A stretch of 9,974 nucleotides of DNA from Sulfurimonas sp. (GTDB taxonomy: Bacteria; Campylobacterota; Campylobacteria; Campylobacterales; Sulfurimonadaceae): positions 1 to 9,974 of the forward strand of contig JAFLJZ010000249.1 of assembly GCA_022712775.1 (NCBI GenBank), read 5' to 3'. This document shows positions 6,881 to 9,974 of this stretch, piece by piece. The notes under the pieces are model-generated. The model was not told where the DNA came from. It worked only from the letters and a program-made list of their open reading frames with translations, and searched no databases. Numbering within the stretch: position 1 is the first letter of the stretch; each line of letters opens with the position of its first letter. The position numbers and the translations under genes are program-made.

Positions 6881-7316
6881 GAAGTTTCTCAAATTTTTGA
6901 TAATACTCAGCACTTTTTTCAACTAATGCCTTATCTGTTATGACACTAGGAGCGAGTTTTACATAAGAGGCAATCATTATCTCACACATGATTCTAATCT
7001 TTGCCTTATCTGCCTTTGAAATAAATTCATGTTTTGCGATTTCATCTATCTCTTTGATATATTTTCTTCCCATCTCTATATAATCTACATACTTTAATGA
7101 TGTTACGGACTGCGCCATAACTGTTGAAGCCATTCTATTATAGACATCTATCGCAAAGGCTTCTTTGGATAAGACTAAGGCTTCATGGTACTCACCCATC
7201 TCAAAATAATATTTTGCTCGAATTGATTTTTCATACGAAGGATTGACTAAAAAATAAATTCCCATCATTAAGATTATAGAAAAAGCAACTATTGGAATCA
7301 TTAATTTACTACTCAT
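6855..7316 (-). CDS. Membrane-anchored TPR-like hypothetical protein
   Basis: 153 residues, no family recognised. Residues 5-24 form a hydrophobic N-terminal anchor or uncleaved signal, with Lys4 before it; the rest would lie in the periplasm. Residues 33-66 (RAKYYFEMGEYHEAL, then a second helix ending near AIDVYNRMA) look like a single TPR helix pair, with Ala, Tyr and Gly at typical TPR spacings. More amphipathic helices follow to the end, so this may be a small helical-repeat scaffold. Its ATG overlaps the acyltransferase stop by 8 bases and its 3' end runs into the recombinase gene. The position between an envelope enzyme and pilus-like genes suggests an envelope role, but that is only guilt by association. 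TPR proteins such as PilF assist pilus assembly; this one is shorter than PilF and is not clearly homologous. Confidence 0.7.
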   Translation of the reverse strand: MSSKLMIPIVAFSIILMMGIYFLVNPSYEKSIRAKYYFEMGEYHEALVLSKEAFAIDVYNRMASTVMAQSVTSLKYVDYIEMGRKYIKEIDEIAKHEFISKADKAKIRIMCEIMIASYVKLAPSVITDKALVEKSAEYYQKFEKLLEKVNRNI

Positions 7317-7938
7317 ATTTATTTAGCCCCTCTTTAATCATTTTTTTCGCTTTTTCTTGATTCATATCTTGAATATCAATCAAATCACTGATATAATAGT
7401 TTATTATACCAAAGGGTTTTGGAATTACAAACTTATCCCAAGAATTTAACTGCCAAAAAGAACTTGGTTTAATAGAAACAAGAACTATTTTAACCTTCGC
7501 TTTTTGTGCCATCACTACGATTCCATCATGCACTTCATGCCTTGGACCCTTTGGTCCATCTGGTGTAATTCCTAAATCATACCCACTTTTAATGCTCTTA
7601 ATCGATTCTATTAAGGCCTTTGCACCACCTCGGGTACTCGAACCTCGGATAGTTCCAAAACCAAAAAAACCTAAAGTCTTAGCAATCAAATTTCCATCAA
7701 AATGCTCTGAAATAATTAATTTTACATTTGGATTTTTTCTGTATTTTGTATATGCGTAAGGAATCATTAAAAGTTCACCATGCCAACATGCCATAATGAA
7801 GTTTTCATCGGCTAAATACTTAGGTCCGTGAAATACTTTTTTATTCGTACTATATAATAATCGAATAAATAAAGAGGCAAGTACCGGGGCTATAACTATC
7901 GCTAGAGTGCGAAACAACTTTTTAAACAACAATCTCAC
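7309..7938 (-). CDS. DUF374 / lysophospholipid acyltransferase (LPLAT) family protein
   Basis: 209 residues, normal for the DUF374 family, which carries the LPLAT acyltransferase fold. A hydrophobic N-terminal stretch at about 11-28 probably anchors it to the inner membrane. Family motifs: CWHGE at 51-55 (the His-containing catalytic block), SEHFDG at 77-82, [12 protein letters not shown] at 98-109, and [10 protein letters not shown] at 124-133. By family it should move an acyl chain onto a lipid or lipid A-type acceptor; the substrate is unknown. The start is GTG at 7938, inside the last codons of miaB (17-base overlap), and there is no separate Shine-Dalgarno. Instead the miaB transcript folds into a hairpin ending 3 bases before the GTG, which suggests translation by coupling to miaB. 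TTG codons 3 and 4 are less attractive starts. I recall the same miaB-DUF374 order in Helicobacter pylori (HP0269-HP0270). Confidence 0.85.
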   Translation of the reverse strand: MRLLFKKLFRTLAIVIAPVLASLFIRLLYSTNKKVFHGPKYLADENFIMACWHGELLMIPYAYTKYRKNPNVKLIISEHFDGNLIAKTLGFFGFGTIRGSSTRGGAKALIESIKSIKSGYDLGITPDGPKGPRHEVHDGIVVMAQKAKVKIVLVSIKPSSFWQLNSWDKFVIPKPFGIINYYISDLIDIQDMNQEKAKKMIKEGLNKYE

Positions 7939-9223
7939 CCGTTAAAATCGTTCTACCGATAGCGGTAATTTTAACAGTTTTAAAAGAACCAAGCAGTTCT
8001 TCTGAGCCTTTGACCTTAACAACTATGTTATTGTCACTTCTACCAGCTACATGACCATCACGATGAAGGTCTTCAAAGTAAACCTCGTAAGTGTTTCCAA
8101 GCAGCTTTACATTACTTTCATCCATAATCTCGTTATGGAGACTTTGAATGTATGAAAGTCTTTTAGAAGCAACTTCACCATCAACTACATTTGTAAAGTG
8201 TTCGGCTTCAGTCTCTGGTCGAGGAGAATATTTAAATGAAAAGATTTGCTCAAACTTCACTCTCTTCATAACATCAACAGTATCTGCGAAATCTTCATCA
8301 CTCTCACCTGGAAAACCAACAATAATATCTGTACTTATTGTAGCCTCTGGGCACATAGTTCTTAATTTAGTAACACGATTTAAGAACCACTCTTTTGAAT
8401 AACCTCTTTTCATATCTTTAAGTACTTTTGTTGAACCACTTTGTAAAGGCATATGCATTGACTTACAGATTTTAGGGTTAGATGAAAACTCTTCTATAAA
8501 TTCATCATCCATATGAAAAGGGTGTGGAGAAGTAAAACGAATTCTTTGTAATTTCTCGATTTTTGAAAGTCTTCTAAGAAGCTCTGTAAAATTTACTTTT
8601 TCGTGTTCACCTGAAAAACGACGACCATAATTGTTTACATTTTGACCTAAAAGAAAAATTTCTTTTGCTCCCCTATCAACTATTCTTTGTGCTTCAGCAA
8701 TTATAAGAGAATCAGGAATAGAAATCTCGTCACCACGTGTTTTAGGAACGATACAAAAGGTACAAGCTTTATCACAACCTATAGAAATATTGATAAAACC
8801 TTTAAAAGGTGATGAACGAAAATCTTTAAAAGCAAATTCACTTTCATCGTAGTTAATATCAATTTCTACCGCCTTATCTTTATGTAAAATTTCACTAATC
8901 TTAGATACATTTCTTGCACCTAAAACAAAATTAACATAAGGAGCTTTTTTGATAATCTCACGTCCGAGATGTGAAGCTGTACAACCACAAACACCAATCT
9001 TAGCATCTTTCTTTTTATGCTTGTTAAAACCACCAAGTTCAGAAAAAAGTTTATGAACTGGGCGTTCTCGTACTGAGCAAGTATTTATTAAAATTAAGTC
9101 GGCTTTTTTGAAATCATCGGTTGTCTCATAGCCCTCTTTTTCATGCAATTCTGCAATCATGTGCTCAGAATCACGAGAATTCATTGCGCACCCCAGAGTT
9201 TCAATAAATAATAGTTTACTCAA
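7922..9223 (-). CDS. miaB: tRNA-2-methylthio-N6-dimethylallyladenosine37 synthase MiaB
   Basis: 433 residues, typical for MiaB, the cytosolic radical-SAM enzyme that adds the methylthio group to i6A37 of tRNAs reading UNN codons, stabilising codon pairing. Auxiliary-cluster cysteines are Cys12 ([13 protein letters not shown]), Cys49 (INTCSVRE) and Cys81 (GVCGC). The radical-SAM motif is CDKACTFC (Cys150, 154, 157), followed by the MiaB-type IVPKTRG. A TRAM domain fills about 370-433 (HVAGRSDNN and [13 protein letters not shown]). The start is a TTG at 9223: the first ATG is codon 14, which would lose Cys12, so the TTG is well supported; AGAGA lies upstream near the stop of the preceding gene, 9 bases away. 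With RimO it gives the window two paralogous methylthiotransferases, told apart by SLGCTKN against TLGCAMN. MiaA, which makes its substrate, is not here. Confidence 0.96.
   Translation of the reverse strand: MSKLLFIETLGCAMNSRDSEHMIAELHEKEGYETTDDFKKADLILINTCSVRERPVHKLFSELGGFNKHKKKDAKIGVCGCTASHLGREIIKKAPYVNFVLGARNVSKISEILHKDKAVEIDINYDESEFAFKDFRSSPFKGFINISIGCDKACTFCIVPKTRGDEISIPDSLIIAEAQRIVDRGAKEIFLLGQNVNNYGRRFSGEHEKVNFTELLRRLSKIEKLQRIRFTSPHPFHMDDEFIEEFSSNPKICKSMHMPLQSGSTKVLKDMKRGYSKEWFLNRVTKLRTMCPEATISTDIIVGFPGESDEDFADTVDVMKRVKFEQIFSFKYSPRPETEAEHFTNVVDGEVASKRLSYIQSLHNEIMDESNVKLLGNTYEVYFEDLHRDGHVAGRSDNNIVVKVKGSEELLGSFKTVKITAIGRTILTGEIVV
7941..7975 (-). promoter_or_regulatory. mRNA hairpin at the miaB/acyltransferase junction, next to the GTG start
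   Basis: In the minus-strand RNA, eight bases GUUAAAAU pair perfectly with AUUUUAAC (7968-7975 and 7941-7948). Inside, UACCG pairs with CGGUA around a CUAU tetraloop (7954-7967), with one 5-base bulge (7949-7953). That makes 13 base pairs ending 3 bases before the acyltransferase GTG. It lies within the last codons of miaB, so a ribosome finishing miaB would melt it. I infer a translational coupling device that limits independent initiation on the acyltransferase. It has no U-tract and is not a terminator. Chance pairing imposed by the TRAM coding sequence is the alternative. Confidence 0.5.
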
Positions 9224-9232
9224 GGTTATTCT

Positions 9233-9478
9233 CTAGTTTACAATGTGAACTTGGTACATATACTCATTATCAGAAAGACCATACTTTACTTCACTCATAT
9301 AAAAACTCTTACCTTTTTCTTCAAAATGACCTTGAAGTTCTAGTAAATCTTTATGAGAGTTATCTCTATCAAAATAAAAAATAACACTGTCTTCTTTCTC
9401 AACCGTAGCTTCAATCTTAGCTAATTCAGCTTTTTTAGGTTTTTGTTCTATCTCTGTTCTTGCAAATTTTAAATTCAT
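9233..9478 (-). CDS. HP0268-like small protein
   Basis: 81 residues, the same size as Helicobacter pylori HP0268 and recognisably similar to what I recall of it: the core at 33-66 reads IFYFDRDNSHKDLLELQGHF, then EEKG and SEV, with a closing YQVHIV strand. HP0268 has been reported as a small Smr-like alpha/beta protein with DNA-nicking and RNase activities; I do not transfer catalytic residues from memory. The N-terminal third is rich in Lys and Glu, which suits nucleic-acid contact or a flexible tail. The ATG has an AAGGA ribosome site 8 bases upstream. It is the first gene of the long minus-strand operon, 9 bases before miaB, the same position it holds in H. pylori. A role with RNA or tRNA modification is a reasonable inference, not shown. 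Confidence 0.82.
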   Translation of the reverse strand: MNLKFARTEIEQKPKKAELAKIEATVEKEDSVIFYFDRDNSHKDLLELQGHFEEKGKSFYMSEVKYGLSDNEYMYQVHIVN

Positions 9479-9508
9479 CTAAGGAATCCTTGTTTAATAT
9501 ATTTTTGC

Positions 9509-9514
9509 ATTATA
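9509..9514 (-). promoter_or_regulatory. -10 box for the HP0268-like/miaB/xer/pil-like operon
   Basis: A perfect TATAAT on the minus strand, preceded by a T/A-rich stretch (TTTAAG) and no recognisable -35, as expected for Campylobacterota sigma-70 promoters. The transcript would begin near 9502, giving a leader of about 24 bases with an AAGGA site. All eight genes down to 3893 follow with gaps of 18 bases or less or with overlaps, so this may be the main promoter for all of them; internal promoters are not excluded. Confidence 0.55.
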
Positions 9515-9561
9515 CTTAAAGTCTACTAAAAAGCTTATTAAAGATGTTTTTATACTCTTTT

Positions 9562-9570
9562 TGCTATACT
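9562..9570 (+). promoter_or_regulatory. Extended -10 promoter for nusA
   Basis: TGC followed by TATACT at 9565-9570 is an extended -10 element. A start near 9577 gives a nusA leader of about 67 bases. A second TATACT at 9551-9556 and ATACTT at 9575-9580 make the exact start uncertain. There is no -35 box. The leader carries no hairpin I can see. It is divergent from the minus-strand operon promoter about 50 bases away. Confidence 0.45.
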
Positions 9571-9643
9571 TCTCATACTTCATAAGAAATCCCCAAACAT
9601 AACATTTTATTTTTTTGTGAAACAACCTAAAAAAGGCACTTTA

Positions 9644-9974
9644 ATGGAAAAAATTTTAGATATTGCAGAAGCAATTGCACATGAAAAAGGTCTTGAACCT
9701 GAAAAAGTTTTAGAAAGCTTAAAAACAGCATTTGTTCAAGCAGCAAAAAGAGTGATTGATAGAAACTTTGCGTTTGAAGCATTTGTAAATGATGAAACAA
9801 AATCTATCAATATTGTACAAACTATTACAGTAGTAGCTGATGATGATGAAAACCTAGCAGACGAAGAACTTGCTCCTCAATTTATTTCACATACTGATGC
9901 AAAAGAGTACGATGATCAAGTAGAATTAGGCGATCAACTCCAAGTTGAGCATAAACTAGAAGATTACGGAAGAA
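9644..9974 (+). CDS. nusA: Transcription termination/antitermination factor NusA, N-terminal part
   Basis: Only the first 110 codons are in the window; the frame is open to the edge. The ATG at 9644 follows AAAAGG with a 7-base spacer. The protein begins MEKILDIAEAIAHEKGLEPE, then an FVQAAKR helix, the pattern of the NusA N-terminal domain that binds RNA polymerase near the flap and the RNA exit channel. The end, DQLQVEHKLEDYGR, matches the GDxVxxxxxxEDxGR block found near residue 100 or later in NusA. The S1 and KH domains would lie beyond the window. NusA slows elongation, helps hairpin termination and takes part in antitermination. No rimP or other nus-operon gene precedes it; it has its own promoter region, divergent from the HP0268-like gene. 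Confidence 0.9.
   Translation, partial: MEKILDIAEAIAHEKGLEPEKVLESLKTAFVQAAKRVIDRNFAFEAFVNDETKSINIVQTITVVADDDENLADEELAPQFISHTDAKEYDDQVELGDQLQVEHKLEDYGR

Noticed and set aside
6047..6922. Integrase of a mobile element or prophage
   Set aside because: No flanking direct repeats, tRNA, cargo or change of base composition; the gene is inside a tight housekeeping operon and has an XerC/XerD-like C-terminal tail.
8148..8402. Plus-strand open frame of 84 codons inside miaB
   Set aside because: It is antisense to an intact miaB and has serine-rich shadow composition with no start signal.
9481..9491. Palindrome AAGGAATCCTT over the ribosome site of the HP0268-like gene
   Set aside because: The centre is a single base, so the RNA cannot close it as a hairpin; the AAGGA half is explained as the Shine-Dalgarno.

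Overview
The window is AT-rich, gene-dense DNA from a member of the Campylobacterota (Epsilonproteobacteria), most like a Sulfurimonas-type organism. The evidence is a small HP0268-type protein directly upstream of miaB and a DUF374 acyltransferase, a short TilS, a NusA N-terminus of epsilonproteobacterial character, weak -35 boxes, and tight gene overlaps. This is a call from gene content; I could not run a database search.

Layout. (1) 60-1550, minus strand: a YhiN/HI0933-type flavoprotein followed by a small secreted or lipoprotein-like gene. (2) 1603-3904, plus strand: rimO then tilS, overlapping by 8 bases and divergent from the flavoprotein across a 52-base promoter region. (3) 9478-3893, minus strand: one long, nearly gapless run read right to left, namely HP0268-like protein, miaB, DUF374/LPLAT-like acyltransferase, a membrane-anchored TPR-like protein, a tyrosine recombinase of the Xer type, and three genes whose shapes match PilM, PilN and PilO. 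Its last gene meets tilS tail to tail with a 12-base overlap. (4) 9644-9974, plus strand: the start of nusA, cut by the window end and divergent from the long operon.

How the genes fit together. Much of the window concerns translation quality: RimO (ribosomal protein S12), MiaB (tRNA position 37), TilS (tRNA-Ile2 position 34) and NusA (transcription elongation). The distal half of the long operon is different. The PilM/N/O-like trio would form the inner-membrane platform of a type IV pilus, type II secretion or DNA-uptake machine, but no secretin, ATPase, PilC or pilin gene is present, so the rest must be encoded elsewhere.

The least ordinary parts are an acidic block of about 80 residues inside the PilM-like protein, a PilN-like partner that lacks the usual INLLP-type N-terminal motif and has a basic N-terminus instead, and an mRNA hairpin at the miaB/acyltransferase junction that ends next to the acyltransferase GTG start. 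I see no CRISPR array, tRNA, rRNA, insertion sequence or prophage. No stretch longer than 300 bases lacks a gene.
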